Below the pieces are notes generated by a model. The model did no database searches, was not told the DNA's origin, and saw nothing but the letters and a program-made list of their open reading frames with translations. This document shows positions 51,816 through 61,466 of a stretch of DNA of 64,000 bases, piece after piece. Position numbers and translations under genes: made by a program. The stretch comes from Burkholderiales bacterium (GTDB lineage: Bacteria; Pseudomonadota; Gammaproteobacteria; Burkholderiales; Usitatibacteraceae). Each line of letters begins with the position of its first letter. Position 1 is the first letter of the stretch. The DNA lies in the NCBI GenBank assembly GCA_025360815.1, contig JANYBL010000058.1, positions 1-64,000 of the forward strand, written 5' to 3'.

Positions 51816-52506
51816 ATGAATTTTTGTGCGAACAACGGAGAAATTATTGAAAGCACGATCGCAGCCACGATTGAAGTTGGTCAGCAATGTCATACAGACA
51901 GAATCATTGCAGGCCGATTCGGGACCAAAGCTCAAGCCGACATAATTGCGCAACAAATTTTGCTCTATGTGGCTGATCACGACGTATCCATCTCCCACAA
52001 TAACCCGCCCGGGCAGCATGGGTTATCGGTGTTTGGACATGAAGCTGAGATAACCAGTACCGTTTTTTGGCCGGGCCGCATTATTAAGACGCCAACAATC
52101 AACGTAAATCATGCACGCGCGATCGCTACGCAAAAAGATAATGGTGAAACTGCTGGGCTTGCACAGAAGTTCGGTGTCCAAGGTGCTGCTGCAGTGGCAA
52201 GTTTTGTAATCGGTGCAACTGCGGGACCGATTGTGGCGCTGGAGGGCGCATTTGGCTGCGTAGATGATGCGATGGCAACGATGACCATTCAACACATGGC
52301 CCAGCAGAACGTCAGGGGGCGTTATTCTGGCCGTGCGCATAGCGCACCCAGCCAATGAATTCGGAGTGATTCTAGACTTGGAGAAAGCGGGTGCGGCAGA
52401 TATCGAGTGGGCCGACGGCGAATGGCGTGACGGTGGTTGGGCTGACTTCAATCCGATGAAATCGCCTAATTTGGTAGCGCTTGGTGAGCATCTTGGCCAT
52501 CGTTAG
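51816..52506 (+). pseudogene. NPPGQH-motif stress protein, frameshifted
   Basis: The first frame (51816-52358) encodes an N-terminal domain (IIAGRFGTKAQADIIAQQIL), the motif SHNNPPGQHGLSVFG and a hydrophobic middle (AAVASFVIGATAGPIVALEG), recalling DUF1269-like or glycine-zipper general stress proteins of Burkholderiales. The frame breaks near 52313-52318 in a run of five G. Dropping one G continues the protein as GVILAVRIAHPANEFGVILD and GAADIEWADGEWRDGGWADF to a TAG at 52504. That C-terminal pattern belongs to the same family. The gene is therefore a single-base frameshift mutant or a homopolymer error in the sequence. Confidence 0.75.
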
Positions 52507-53003
52507 GCGAAACAGTCCAGAACGCCTCGCGAGTGGTTTTTCGACCAAAAGCGCGCCTACTGTCGTGAAAACGCTGCGCGGGCGGTATGGTAGAGGCGTC
52601 TAAAATTAACGGCAGGTAGCATCCTCTCGCCCGTTCGCGGGTGATCGCGCAACGGGTGGCACGGAGCAGGCACTGGCACAAAGTTGAAATTAAATTTGAA
52701 ACCACGTCGGCGCTGGTCGCGGCGGGGCAGGATTTGCATTTGGAATGCTATTAACCCCTATCTTTGCGCCAATGGCACTATGTGGTGCGATGTTATGGCC
52801 ATTCAATTGCCAGTCAATTGCCAGTCAATGTGGTGTTCCTCGCGGGATGGTCTGGTAACATCACTATCTTCGAAGACGGCGCTTTTGCCTCCGTTTTTTG
52901 CCGCTTGAGTCTCAATCATTGATCGTATGAGCAATTTTTGCAGTCGCCGGCAGTCCACATATTTTTGTACCTATTTATGACGTTAATCGCGCTTTCGACC
53001 GAT
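52507..53003. other. Boundary gap between stress island and core genes
   Basis: About 500 bases without a supported gene. Minus frames here (52466-52705, 52557-52739) look accidental. A short direct repeat CAATTGCCAGTCAATTGCCA lies near 52803-52830. The aroA gene, which often precedes cmk in betaproteobacteria, is not here. Confidence 0.45.
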
Positions 53004-53723
53004 ATGGTCAGCAACACCACAAACCGCATAAATGTTCCGGTGATTGCCATTGACGGCCCGACCGCGTCGGGCAAGGGCACTGTGGCAGCACGGTTAGCGG
53101 ATGCCTTGGGCTTCCATTATTTGGATTCGGGTGCACTTTATCGGCTAACCGGACTGGCGGCAAGGCGGCAGGCGATTGATTTATCTGCGGGGAGAGAAAT
53201 TGCGGATATCACCTGGCGGCTTGATATCCGCTTTCAGGGAGATAAAATTTTTCTCGCTGGCGAAGATGTGAGCGACGAGATTCGTGGCGAAGCAGCCGGG
53301 CAAAATGCTTCCGTGGTGGCCGCCCATCCGGCGGTTCGCGAGGCGCTGCTCGCGCGGCAACGGCAGTTTCGCGAGGCGCCTGGCTTGGTATGTGACGGGC
53401 GGGATATGGGCTCGGTTATTTTCCCGGATGCGGCGCTCAAGGTTTTTCTCACTGCGAGCGTGGAAGCGCGTGCCGAAAGACGCACTAAGCAGTTGAAACA
53501 AAAAGGAATCTCTGCAATAATAGACGACGTTGTAGCGGAATTACGCATCCGGGATGAGCGAGATTGCAATCGCCCCGTTGCGCCACTTCAGTGTCAAGCA
53601 GACGCGCAACTACTTGATACAACTGAGATTTCTGCTGGTATGGCAGTCGAAAAAATCTTAGGCTGGTATAAAACAGCAATTTATAACCGTGACTTAGCTT
53701 CAAACACGCGAGTAGATGCCTGA
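53004..53723 (+). CDS. cmk: Cytidylate kinase
   Basis: Phosphorylates CMP and dCMP. The P-loop is AIDGPTASGKGTVAARLA, the CMP-site region has FHYLDSGALYRLTG, and the catalytic segment CDGRDMGSVIFPDAALKVFL is typical. LRIRDERDCNRPVAPLQ is the family lid and end. The start is uncertain: the track uses 52938. I take the ATG at 53004 (239 aa), closest to usual length, with 52977 also possible. It precedes rpsA, the standard order in proteobacteria. Confidence 0.94.
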   Translation: MVSNTTNRINVPVIAIDGPTASGKGTVAARLADALGFHYLDSGALYRLTGLAARRQAIDLSAGREIADITWRLDIRFQGDKIFLAGEDVSDEIRGEAAGQNASVVAAHPAVREALLARQRQFREAPGLVCDGRDMGSVIFPDAALKVFLTASVEARAERRTKQLKQKGISAIIDDVVAELRIRDERDCNRPVAPLQCQADAQLLDTTEISAGMAVEKILGWYKTAIYNRDLASNTRVDA

Positions 53724-53880
53724 TTGCAAAGTGTTTTTTACAATCGTAATGTAGATTTATTAGCAAATTTAATGTTGTTTCGTGCCGGATTTCACATGAA
53801 ATACCGGTTTTGTATAACGTGTTCTACCCCGATCTTAAGTGGTAGGAGACATTAACCCTCCCGAAAGTGTTTTCTTTCTT

Positions 53881-55608
53881 ATGTCCGCAACCCAAACCGC
53901 AGTAGCTTCTGCAATTAAAACGATGCCCCCGATGGATTCATTCGCTGCTCTATTTGAAGAAAGCGAAACTCGCCAAGAGATGCGGGTTGGCGAAATGATT
54001 ACCGCCGAAGTTGTGTCTGTTGACCAAAATATCGTCGTTGTGAACGCCGGCCTCAAATCTGAGTCCGTGATTCCCGTCGAAGAATTCAAAAACGATAAAG
54101 GCGAGCTTGAAGTTAAAGTTGGCGATTTCGTCACAGTAGCGATTGAGCAAATCGATGATGGCTACGGTGCTACCAAATTATCGCGTGATCGAGCGAAAAA
54201 GCTCTCCGCATGGCACGATCTGGATGTCGCGCTCGACAAGGGCACGATCATCACTGGAATGGTTTCGGGCAAAGTAAAAGGCGGCTTGACTGTGATGGTC
54301 AATGGTATCCGCGCTTTCTTGCCGGGCTCGTTGGTGGATACGCGTCCGATCAAAGACACCTCTGCATTTGAAGGTAAGGAACTGGAATTTAAAGTCATCA
54401 AGCTCGATAAAAAACGTAACAACGTGGTCGTTTCGCGTCGTGCGGTGATGGAAGCTTCAGCCGGCGCGGATCGCGCAGCGTTGATGCAAACACTGAAAGA
54501 AGGCTCCATCGTTAAGGGCGTGGTTAAGAACATCACAGACTACGGCGCGTTCGTTGATTTGGGCGGTATTGATGGCTTGTTGCACATCACTGACTTGGCG
54601 TGGCGTCGCGTGAAGCACCCATCCGAAGTATTGACGGTTGGTGATGAAGTTGAAGCGAAAATCTTGAAGTTCGATCAAGAGAAAAATCGCGTGTCGCTCG
54701 GCATGAAGCAGTTGGGCGATGATCCTTGGATGGGCTTGGCACGTCGCTACCCACAGGGTACGCGTCTGTTCGGCAAAGTGACCAATCTGACTGACTACGG
54801 CTCATTCATTGAGATCGAAGCCGGTATCGAAGGTCTGGTACACGTTTCCGAAATGGATTGGACGAATAAAAACGTACACCCCGCTAAAGTCGTCTCGTTG
54901 GGCGACGAAGTTGAAGTCATGATCTTGGAAATTGATGAAGAACGTCGTCGTATTTCGCTCGGCATGAAGCAGTGCAAACCGAATCCATGGGACGAGTTCT
55001 CGATGTCGCAGAAGAAGGGCGAGCGCGTTAAAGGCATTATCAAATCGATCACCGACTTCGGTGTGTTTATTGGCTTACCAGGCAATATCGATGGTTTGGT
55101 GCATTTGTCTGATTTGTCTTGGAATCTGCCCGGCGAAGAAGCGGTCAAGAATTTCAAGAAAGGTGACGAACTTGAAGCCGTTGTTTTGGCCATTGACGTT
55201 GAGCGTGAGCGTATTTCACTTGGCTTGAAGCAAATGGACGATGATCCTTTTAATAACTACGTTGGCATTAACGACAAAGGTGCATTGGTCAAGGGTACTG
55301 TTAAAGCAATTGATGCTAAAGGCGCAACCATTGCGCTGTCGGGCGAGATCGAAGGCTATTTGCGTGCGTCCGAAATTTCACGTGAGCGTGTGGAAGATAT
55401 TCGCACCCATTTGAAAGAAGGCGATGAAATCGAAGCCGTGATTGTCAACGTTGACCGCAAGACACGCTCGATCAATTTGTCGATCAAAGCAAAAGATTCA
55501 GCCGACGAAAAAGATGCCATGAAAAAGATGGTTGATGATTCGCCGAACAACGCCGGCACAACCAACTTGGGTGCGCTGCTAAAAGCCAAACTCAAGCAGG
55601 GCGAATAA
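53881..55608 (+). CDS. rpsA: 30S ribosomal protein S1
   Basis: Binds mRNA leaders and helps the 30S subunit unfold and position them. I start at the ATG at 53881 ([14 protein letters not shown]) because the core [20 protein letters not shown] then lies at the usual distance; the track GTG at 53839 is upstream. Six S1 repeats are visible, for example [20 protein letters not shown]-like and [20 protein letters not shown] segments. The length of 575 aa is normal. No good Shine-Dalgarno precedes the ATG, as is known for the autoregulated rpsA of E. coli. Confidence 0.96.
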   Translation: MSATQTAVASAIKTMPPMDSFAALFEESETRQEMRVGEMITAEVVSVDQNIVVVNAGLKSESVIPVEEFKNDKGELEVKVGDFVTVAIEQIDDGYGATKLSRDRAKKLSAWHDLDVALDKGTIITGMVSGKVKGGLTVMVNGIRAFLPGSLVDTRPIKDTSAFEGKELEFKVIKLDKKRNNVVVSRRAVMEASAGADRAALMQTLKEGSIVKGVVKNITDYGAFVDLGGIDGLLHITDLAWRRVKHPSEVLTVGDEVEAKILKFDQEKNRVSLGMKQLGDDPWMGLARRYPQGTRLFGKVTNLTDYGSFIEIEAGIEGLVHVSEMDWTNKNVHPAKVVSLGDEVEVMILEIDEERRRISLGMKQCKPNPWDEFSMSQKKGERVKGIIKSITDFGVFIGLPGNIDGLVHLSDLSWNLPGEEAVKNFKKGDELEAVVLAIDVERERISLGLKQMDDDPFNNYVGINDKGALVKGTVKAIDAKGATIALSGEIEGYLRASEISRERVEDIRTHLKEGDEIEAVIVNVDRKTRSINLSIKAKDSADEKDAMKKMVDDSPNNAGTTNLGALLKAKLKQGE

Positions 55609-55617
55609 AACTGTTTT

Positions 55618-55641
55618 GGCACTATTTGTGCCGCCGTTTTT
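55618..55641 (+). terminator. Weak terminator-like hairpin after rpsA
   Basis: GGCAC-TATTT-GTGCC is followed by GCCGTTTTTG, 10 bases after the rpsA stop. The stem is only five bases, so it may attenuate rather than stop transcription into ihfB. Confidence 0.4.
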
Positions 55642-55830
55642 GTGTTGCGTTAAAGTAGAAAAAGAAATCGCATTCAGGGTGGTTGCGAGAGGATGAGGTA
55701 AGCACTGGAAGGGCTTGGGTTGGCGACAATCCTGCCTCTTCCAATGATATTTTCCAGCCATTGCTGAATGACGATTGTTTTGGTTGAAAACCCACCATTA
55801 TTTGAATATTGGATGTCCCACTTGAAATCC

Positions 55831-56172
55831 ATGACGAAGTCCGAGCTGATCGAAATCTTGTCGGCGCGCCATAGCCAATTGGCACCGAAAGACGCGGAGC
55901 TCGCGGTGAAAACAATGCTAGATGCGATGTCGCATACCTTAGCTCAAGGTGATCGTATCGAGATTCGCGGCTTTGGCAGCTTTGGCCTAAATTATCGGCC
56001 GCCTCGCACGGGACGCAACCCCAAGACGGGTGAAAAAGTGCAGGTCCCTAAGAAATATGTTCCGCATTTCAAGGCAGGCAAAGAGTTGCGCGAGCGCGTC
56101 GACTCGTTGGTGTTTGAAGACGATGTGCTGATATCGCCGGTTAAACAGCCGATGCGAGCCTCGGGTGACTGA
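55831..56172 (+). CDS. ihfB: Integration host factor subunit beta
   Basis: A DNA-bending nucleoid protein subunit. The start at 55831 gives [20 protein letters not shown], the normal N-terminus; the track start is 21 codons upstream. The family signature is [23 protein letters not shown]-like, with the beta-arm Pro and the later [14 protein letters not shown]. At 113 aa it has a C-terminal tail about 15 residues longer than E. coli IhfB. It follows rpsA as in most proteobacteria and ends at a clear terminator. Confidence 0.95.
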   Translation: MTKSELIEILSARHSQLAPKDAELAVKTMLDAMSHTLAQGDRIEIRGFGSFGLNYRPPRTGRNPKTGEKVQVPKKYVPHFKAGKELRERVDSLVFEDDVLISPVKQPMRASGD

Positions 56173-56201
56173 TCAGGTGCACCGCGCAATCACGGTAGAA
56201 C

Positions 56202-56233
56202 AGCCAGACGTGGCAACACCTCTGGCTTTTTTT
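56202..56233 (+). terminator. Rho-independent terminator after ihfB
   Basis: AGCCAGA pairs with TCTGGCT, with an inner GTG/CAC pairing, followed by seven T residues, 30 bases after the ihfB stop. Confidence 0.88.
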
Positions 56234-56395
56234 CGTCCGAAACTTGTTGTTCCTATTTCTAGCTTAAAAATCTCCCAATGAACTGCAACGGAAAATTCGT
56301 TCACTGCATTGAGGGCAAGACTGCCATTACAATAGTGGGTGTATCAGTTTTGCCTCGATTTCATATTTTGCCAACGCAACTGCGGATAAATTGAC

Positions 56396-56749
56396 ATGCG
56401 AATTTTGATCTGGTTTTTACGCGCAGTGATTGTCGTTTTGCTACTCTGGTTTGCTGTTAAAAACGTCGACTCGGTCACGCTGCGCGGCTATCTTGACTAC
56501 AGCGTCACCGCGCCACTTGCGCTCATTGTGCTCGCCTTTTTTGGTGGCGGTTTGCTGCTGGGGTTGTTAGCATCGTTGCTAACTATTTTTCGCCTCAAAC
56601 GTGAAGTACGAAAACTCAATCGCGCCCTACAACATAAAACCCGCGAGGATGTTGAACATCTCCCGCCGTTAGCGAATAAAAATATAACCAATGCAAGCCC
56701 CAACGCAGTGCTTGCGGCGGCACCACAGTCAATGAATCCGACATCGTGA
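56396..56749 (+). CDS. lapA: LapA family membrane protein (DUF1049)
   Basis: A 117-aa inner-membrane protein with two helices (FLRAVIVVLLLWFAVKNVDS and PLALIVLAFFGGGLLLGLLA) followed by a cytoplasmic coiled segment (IFRLKREVRKLNRALQHKTR). In E. coli LapA works with LapB (YciM) in the assembly and quality control of LPS. It is 37 bases upstream of lapB, the conserved pairing. Confidence 0.9.
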   Translation: MRILIWFLRAVIVVLLLWFAVKNVDSVTLRGYLDYSVTAPLALIVLAFFGGGLLLGLLASLLTIFRLKREVRKLNRALQHKTREDVEHLPPLANKNITNASPNAVLAAAPQSMNPTS

Positions 56750-56786
56750 TCGTGCCTCTATTGTCTAATCGACCGGTGCCGAAAAT

Positions 56787-58091
56787 ATGCCGCTAGATTG
56801 GGGATGGGGTCCATGGCTGCTGCTTGGCGCCCTCGCGTTTTTTGCGGCGGGCTGGATAGCGGCGCGGTTTGATGTTCGCCAGCTCCTGCGTGAGTCCAAA
56901 GTGCTACCGCAGTCCTATTTCCGAGGACTCAATTTTCTGCTGAATGAACAGCAGGACAAAGCGATTGAGGCCTTTATCGAGGCCACCAATGCGAACCCGG
57001 AAGCGATAGAGCTGCAGTTCGCATTGGGTAGCCTGTTTCGGCGACGCGGCGAAGTGGATCGCTCGATCCGTGTGCACCAATCGCTCTCGGAGCGAAGCGA
57101 TATTAATGCTGAGCAACGGGTGACAGCCTTAATCGAGTTGTCGATGGACTATCAAAAATCCGGGCTACTCGATTACGCCGAAAAGATACTTTCCGACATC
57201 GGTGCTAAGGGCTCCGGCACCGTACCGCAACAGGCCCAAACATTAAAGCTGTTGCTTGATATCTACGTGCAAGAAAACGATTGGAAAAAAGCGATTGATG
57301 TTGCCGAGCAGCTCATCGCGGGGCTCGCTGGCGATGCCAGTAAATTGCGGCAACACAAAGCAATGACGAAAGAAATTGCACACTATTATTGCGAGTTAGC
57401 CGCCGATGAATATGCGAAAGCGTCGGCTAAAAGTCATGGCCAAATCCAAGCCCAAAATCAATCCGAAGACTATGCACTAGCAGAACGGGCGCTCAGTGCC
57501 GCACTGAACACCGACCCGCAATGTGTGCGTGTTCACCTGATGCGCGGCGAGTGGTTGCAAGCGGCGGGACAACATGAAGCCGCCATCGCTGAATGGCAAA
57601 AAATCGAAGTGCAGGATCCAACCTACCTCGGTTTAATGGCCGAAAAATTATTGGCAAGCTACGATGCTTTGGGACGCGGTGCAGAAGGGTTGGCACACCT
57701 GCGCGAGTTGCAACGCCAATATGCCGCGCTAGATTTACTGAATGCGATTTTTACCGCGACCATGGCCAGCGCGGGACCGCAGGCAGCTTATGAATTGGTC
57801 AAAGAAGATTTGCGCACCAATCCGACACTGGTAGGCTTGGATCGTTTGCTGGAAGCGCAAATTTTAGCGGCGCCAGATGATCGAAAAAAAGATCTGACGA
57901 TGCTAAAGGCGCTTGTACACTCGCATTCAAGCCGATTGGCGGTTTATTTGTGCAAGCAATGCGGATTCAAGGCAAAGCAATTTTATTGGCACTGTCCGGC
58001 ATGTGGTGGCTGGGAGACTTTCCCGCCACGTCGGACGGCAGAATATGATTCAGCAGAACGACATTTGGCAAGATCGCATGTGGAAGGTTGA
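56787..58091 (+). CDS. lapB: LPS assembly protein LapB (YciM)
   Basis: Inner-membrane-anchored TPR protein that recruits FtsH to degrade LpxC and so limits LPS synthesis. It has an N-terminal anchor (WLLLGALAFFAAGWIAARFD), then TPR repeats starting YFRGLNFLLNEQQDKAIEAF and FALGSLFRRRGEVDRSIRVH. The C-terminal rubredoxin-like metal site is LCKQCGFKAKQFYWHCPACG. The length of 434 aa is somewhat longer than E. coli LapB. It sits after lapA and before pyrF, ugd and the heptose genes, consistent with an LPS role. Confidence 0.93.
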   Translation: MPLDWGWGPWLLLGALAFFAAGWIAARFDVRQLLRESKVLPQSYFRGLNFLLNEQQDKAIEAFIEATNANPEAIELQFALGSLFRRRGEVDRSIRVHQSLSERSDINAEQRVTALIELSMDYQKSGLLDYAEKILSDIGAKGSGTVPQQAQTLKLLLDIYVQENDWKKAIDVAEQLIAGLAGDASKLRQHKAMTKEIAHYYCELAADEYAKASAKSHGQIQAQNQSEDYALAERALSAALNTDPQCVRVHLMRGEWLQAAGQHEAAIAEWQKIEVQDPTYLGLMAEKLLASYDALGRGAEGLAHLRELQRQYAALDLLNAIFTATMASAGPQAAYELVKEDLRTNPTLVGLDRLLEAQILAAPDDRKKDLTMLKALVHSHSSRLAVYLCKQCGFKAKQFYWHCPACGGWETFPPRRTAEYDSAERHLARSHVEG

Positions 58092-58319
58092 TCAATTGTA
58101 GACGTAGCTTCACCGGCGAAGCAGTGACAAGGCGAAAAATTCGCTTTGTATTTCTGGCCGTCGCTATTGCGGAACCAGCATTTCTTCATCACCGTTACGG
58201 CCTATAAATCAATCACGCTTAAGCTCACTCTCACTCAATCTCGCTCGACCTTACTCTCACTGCAGCTTACCCAATTGCTCGCACTCCACGGATACCTCAA
58301 TGAACAGAGAAAACCAAAA

Positions 58320-59051
58320 ATGACTGACAAACCCATTATCGTTGCCCTCGATTTCGACAGCGCTGCCGCCGCCTTGGCGCTGGCTTCACGACTTGATCCG
58401 GCGCTGTGCCGTCTTAAGGTGGGCAAGGAGCTTCACACGGCGGCAGGCCCGCAAATCGTTGACGCATTGATGAAACAAGGTTTTGATATCTTTCTCGATC
58501 TGAAATTCCACGACATTCCCAACACCGTCGGCAGCGCCTGCAAAGTGGCCGCCAGTCAAGGTGTTTGGATGATGAATGTGCATGCGTCAGGTGGGGAAAA
58601 AATGATGGCAGCGGCTCGTGAGGCGGTGGACTCGGTGACTGCAGCGGCCGGCAAAAAATCGTTGTTGATCGGCGTCACCGTTCTCACCAGCGTTTCGCAG
58701 GAAGATTTTAGTAGGATGGGCTTTGGCTTTGAGGGTGATCTAAAAGCAGCGGTTGGTTTTTTTGGAGAATTGGCTTATGACGCGCATTTAGACGGTGTTG
58801 TTTGCTCGGCACAAGACCTTGATATATTCAAATGGAAGCGCAAAGAATTTTTACGGGTCACGCCTGGAATCCGCTTGGCGGGTGATGCGGCAGGTGATCA
58901 ATCACGTATCGCTGCACCTGCTGATGCCATTAAAATGGGGGCCAGCTATCTGGTGATTGGTCGCAGCATCACTGGCGCAAAAGACCCAATCGCCACGCTT
59001 CAACAAATAAATCACGAACTTTCATTAATTGAACAGAAAGCGACAGTATGA
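58320..59051 (+). CDS. pyrF: Orotidine 5'-phosphate decarboxylase
   Basis: Catalyses the last step of UMP synthesis. The start at 58320 gives [20 protein letters not shown]; the track extends 58 codons further with implausible sequence. Active-site motif: [20 protein letters not shown]. Later [13 protein letters not shown] and [20 protein letters not shown] match the type 1 family. It is 243 aa long. Its stop overlaps the ugd ATG by four bases (ATGA), so the two are translationally coupled. UMP supply feeding UDP-sugars may explain the link. Confidence 0.96.
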   Translation: MTDKPIIVALDFDSAAAALALASRLDPALCRLKVGKELHTAAGPQIVDALMKQGFDIFLDLKFHDIPNTVGSACKVAASQGVWMMNVHASGGEKMMAAAREAVDSVTAAAGKKSLLIGVTVLTSVSQEDFSRMGFGFEGDLKAAVGFFGELAYDAHLDGVVCSAQDLDIFKWKRKEFLRVTPGIRLAGDAAGDQSRIAAPADAIKMGASYLVIGRSITGAKDPIATLQQINHELSLIEQKATV

Positions 59052-60379
59052 AAATCACGATCATAGGCACTGGTTACGTTGGCTTGGTGACAGGCGCTTG
59101 CTTGGCGGATGTTGGCAATAAGGTGCTCTGCCTCGATTTGGATCAACGAAAAATTGATATTTTGAAATCCGGCGGTATCCCGATTTACGAACCCGGCTTG
59201 AAAGAAATTGTTGCCAACAATATTGCCGCTGGTCGTCTCACGTTCACGACTGATGTCGCCGAAAGCGTTGCGTGGGGCGACGTACAATTTATCGCTGTCG
59301 GCACGCCGCCGGGCGAAGATGGCTCGGCAGATTTGCAGTATGTCGTGGCAGCTGCCCGCAATATTGGACGTCACATGACATCCGAAAAAATTGTAATTGA
59401 TAAATCGACTGTGCCGGTTGGAACTGCAGACAAGGTGCGAGCCGCGATTGCGGAAGAATTGAAATCACGCTCTCAAGCTGCCAAATTTTCTGTTGTTTCG
59501 AACCCTGAGTTTTTGAAAGAGGGCGCAGCGGTAGAAGATTTCATGCGGCCAGATCGAATTGTCATCGGTGCGGACGACGATGCCACCATCGAGACCATGC
59601 GCAAGCTTTACGGTCCATTCCAGCGCAATCATGACCGCCTGATGGTCATGGACATCCGCTCGGCTGAACTCACCAAATACGCGGCAAATGCGATGTTAGC
59701 GACTAGGATTTCGTTCATGAACGAGCTGGCGCTGCTCGCTGAAAAATTAGGCGCCGATATTGAATCTGTTCGCAAAGGCATGGGCTCCGATCCGCGCATT
59801 GGCTACCACTTTTTATATCCAGGCATAGGCTATGGCGGATCGTGCTTCCCAAAGGATGTACAGGCGCTTATTCGCACCGGTCAATCGGCTGGTATGGAGT
59901 TGAAGCTACTCGAAGCAGTAGAGCGGGTGAACTACGCGCAAAAACATGTCTTGAGCGAAAAAATCGTCAAGCGTTTCGGATCCGAGTTGAGCGGCAAAAC
60001 CATTGCGCTTTGGGGCCTGTCGTTCAAACCCAACACCGATGATATGCGTGAAGCGCCAAGCCTTGTGTTGATCGATGACCTGACCAAACGCGGCGCGAAA
60101 ATTGTTGCGTTTGATCCGGTCGCGATGAGCGAAGCAAAGCATACGCTCGATGCGAACCCAAATGTCTCGTTCGCAACCGATGCAATGGCGGCGTTGCAAG
60201 GTGCCGACGCCTTGGCGATAGCCACCGAATGGAAAAATTTCCGCGCGCCGGATTTTAACGCGATGAAGGCAGCGTTAAAGACGCCCATTGTGTTCGATGG
60301 CCGCAACCTTTATGAGCCGGAAACCATGGCTGAACTTGGCATTAACTACTACCCTATCGGCCGCAAACAGGCAGTCTAA
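59048..60379 (+). CDS. ugd: UDP-glucose 6-dehydrogenase
   Basis: Oxidises UDP-glucose to UDP-glucuronate with two NAD+. The N-terminal NAD fold starts [20 protein letters not shown]. The middle domain includes [19 protein letters not shown]-like sequence, and the catalytic Cys lies in [17 protein letters not shown]. The C-terminal domain has [20 protein letters not shown]. The length of 443 aa is typical. UDP-glucuronate feeds capsule or exopolysaccharide and 4-aminoarabinose modification of lipid A. It is coupled to pyrF upstream and is 3 bases from hldA. Confidence 0.96.
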   Translation: MKITIIGTGYVGLVTGACLADVGNKVLCLDLDQRKIDILKSGGIPIYEPGLKEIVANNIAAGRLTFTTDVAESVAWGDVQFIAVGTPPGEDGSADLQYVVAAARNIGRHMTSEKIVIDKSTVPVGTADKVRAAIAEELKSRSQAAKFSVVSNPEFLKEGAAVEDFMRPDRIVIGADDDATIETMRKLYGPFQRNHDRLMVMDIRSAELTKYAANAMLATRISFMNELALLAEKLGADIESVRKGMGSDPRIGYHFLYPGIGYGGSCFPKDVQALIRTGQSAGMELKLLEAVERVNYAQKHVLSEKIVKRFGSELSGKTIALWGLSFKPNTDDMREAPSLVLIDDLTKRGAKIVAFDPVAMSEAKHTLDANPNVSFATDAMAALQGADALAIATEWKNFRAPDFNAMKAALKTPIVFDGRNLYEPETMAELGINYYPIGRKQAV

Positions 60380-60382
60380 CGA

Positions 60383-61327
60383 ATGGCCATTGCAAAACTC
60401 TCGCTCCCAGATTGTAAAAATGCCCGCGTCTTAGTGGTTGGCGATGTCATGCTTGACCGCTATTGGTTCGGTGATGTCGATCGCATCTCGCCGGAAGCGC
60501 CGGTACCGATTGTGCATGTGCAGCGCACCGAAGAGCGCCCTGGCGGGGCCGCCAACGTAGCGCGCAACGTGGCGGCGATGGGCGGGCAGGCAATCTTGCT
60601 ATCCGTGGTGGGCGACGACGAAGCAGGACGCTCACTCAGCGCATTGCTCGAGATAGAAAACGTCAAAACGTTATTCCACAAAGACGCACAGCTACCAACC
60701 ACCGTCAAGCTCCGGGTGATTGGCCGACAGCAACAGTTGATGCGCATTGATTTTGAAACCTTGCCGTCCCGCGAAGTCTTGGAGGACAAGCTCGGTGATT
60801 TTGAATCACTGATGGATTCCGTCGATGTTGTCATTTTGTCGGACTACGGCAAAGGGGGGTTAACCCATGTCAGCAAAATGATAGAAGTCGCCAAATCCCA
60901 CGGTAAACGGGTGTTGATTGATCCCAAAGGGGATGATTACGAAAAGTATGCCGGTGCGACGCTGCTCACGCCTAATCGCAGCGAATTTCGGCAGGTCGTC
61001 GGTCGCTGGAAGGATGAAACAGAGCTTGCTGCCAAAGCTGCGCAGCTCCGCGAAAAACTGCAGCTCGATGCCTTGCTGGTGACACGTTCTGAAGAAGGGA
61101 TGTCACTCTTTACGAGCCAAGCGTCTACCCACGAACCCACCCAAGCGCGCGAGGTTTATGATGTTTCCGGCGCGGGCGATACTGTTATTGCCACACTGGG
61201 CTTGATGCTCGCCGCTGGCGCGAGCATGAGCGACGCGATGCGAATGGCGAATCGTGCGGCGGGCGTGGTGGTGGGCAAGTTAGGTACGGCTACGGTCACG
61301 CGGGCGGAATTGTTGGCGGCGTTATAA
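60383..61327 (+). CDS. hldA: D-glycero-beta-D-manno-heptose-7-phosphate kinase
   Basis: Phosphorylates heptose-7-phosphate to the 1,7-bisphosphate in ADP-heptose synthesis. It is a PfkB/ribokinase-fold enzyme with VLVVGDVMLDRYWFGDVDRI, ERPGGAANVARNVAAMGGQA and the C-terminal DVSGAGDTVIATLGLMLAAG with the catalytic Asp. At 314 aa it corresponds to domain I of the fused E. coli HldE, so the adenylyltransferase (HldC) must be a separate gene not seen here. It is 3 bases after ugd. Confidence 0.95.
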   Translation: MAIAKLSLPDCKNARVLVVGDVMLDRYWFGDVDRISPEAPVPIVHVQRTEERPGGAANVARNVAAMGGQAILLSVVGDDEAGRSLSALLEIENVKTLFHKDAQLPTTVKLRVIGRQQQLMRIDFETLPSREVLEDKLGDFESLMDSVDVVILSDYGKGGLTHVSKMIEVAKSHGKRVLIDPKGDDYEKYAGATLLTPNRSEFRQVVGRWKDETELAAKAAQLREKLQLDALLVTRSEEGMSLFTSQASTHEPTQAREVYDVSGAGDTVIATLGLMLAAGASMSDAMRMANRAAGVVVGKLGTATVTRAELLAAL

Positions 61328-61402
61328 TTCACCGTGAGCTACCGTTGGCAATCTGTACCCATTAAACAATCAAATTTAAATACGACAGCCTGAGCCACTT
61401 CC

Positions 61403-61443
61403 CAGCCATAATTGGCTCAAAATGCCCGCCAATAGTCGCGTTT
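61403..61443 (+). repeat. Dispersed intergenic repeat, copy D
   Basis: CAGCCATAATTGGCTCAAAA followed by TGCCCGCCAATAGTCGCGTTT, similar to copy C at 40026 and more distantly to copies A and B. It lies just upstream of hldD. The inverse of its core, TGCCCGCCAATAG, also occurs at about 16144-16156. Confidence 0.6.
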
Positions 61444-61466
61444 TAAACCTTAATTGATCGAAAATT

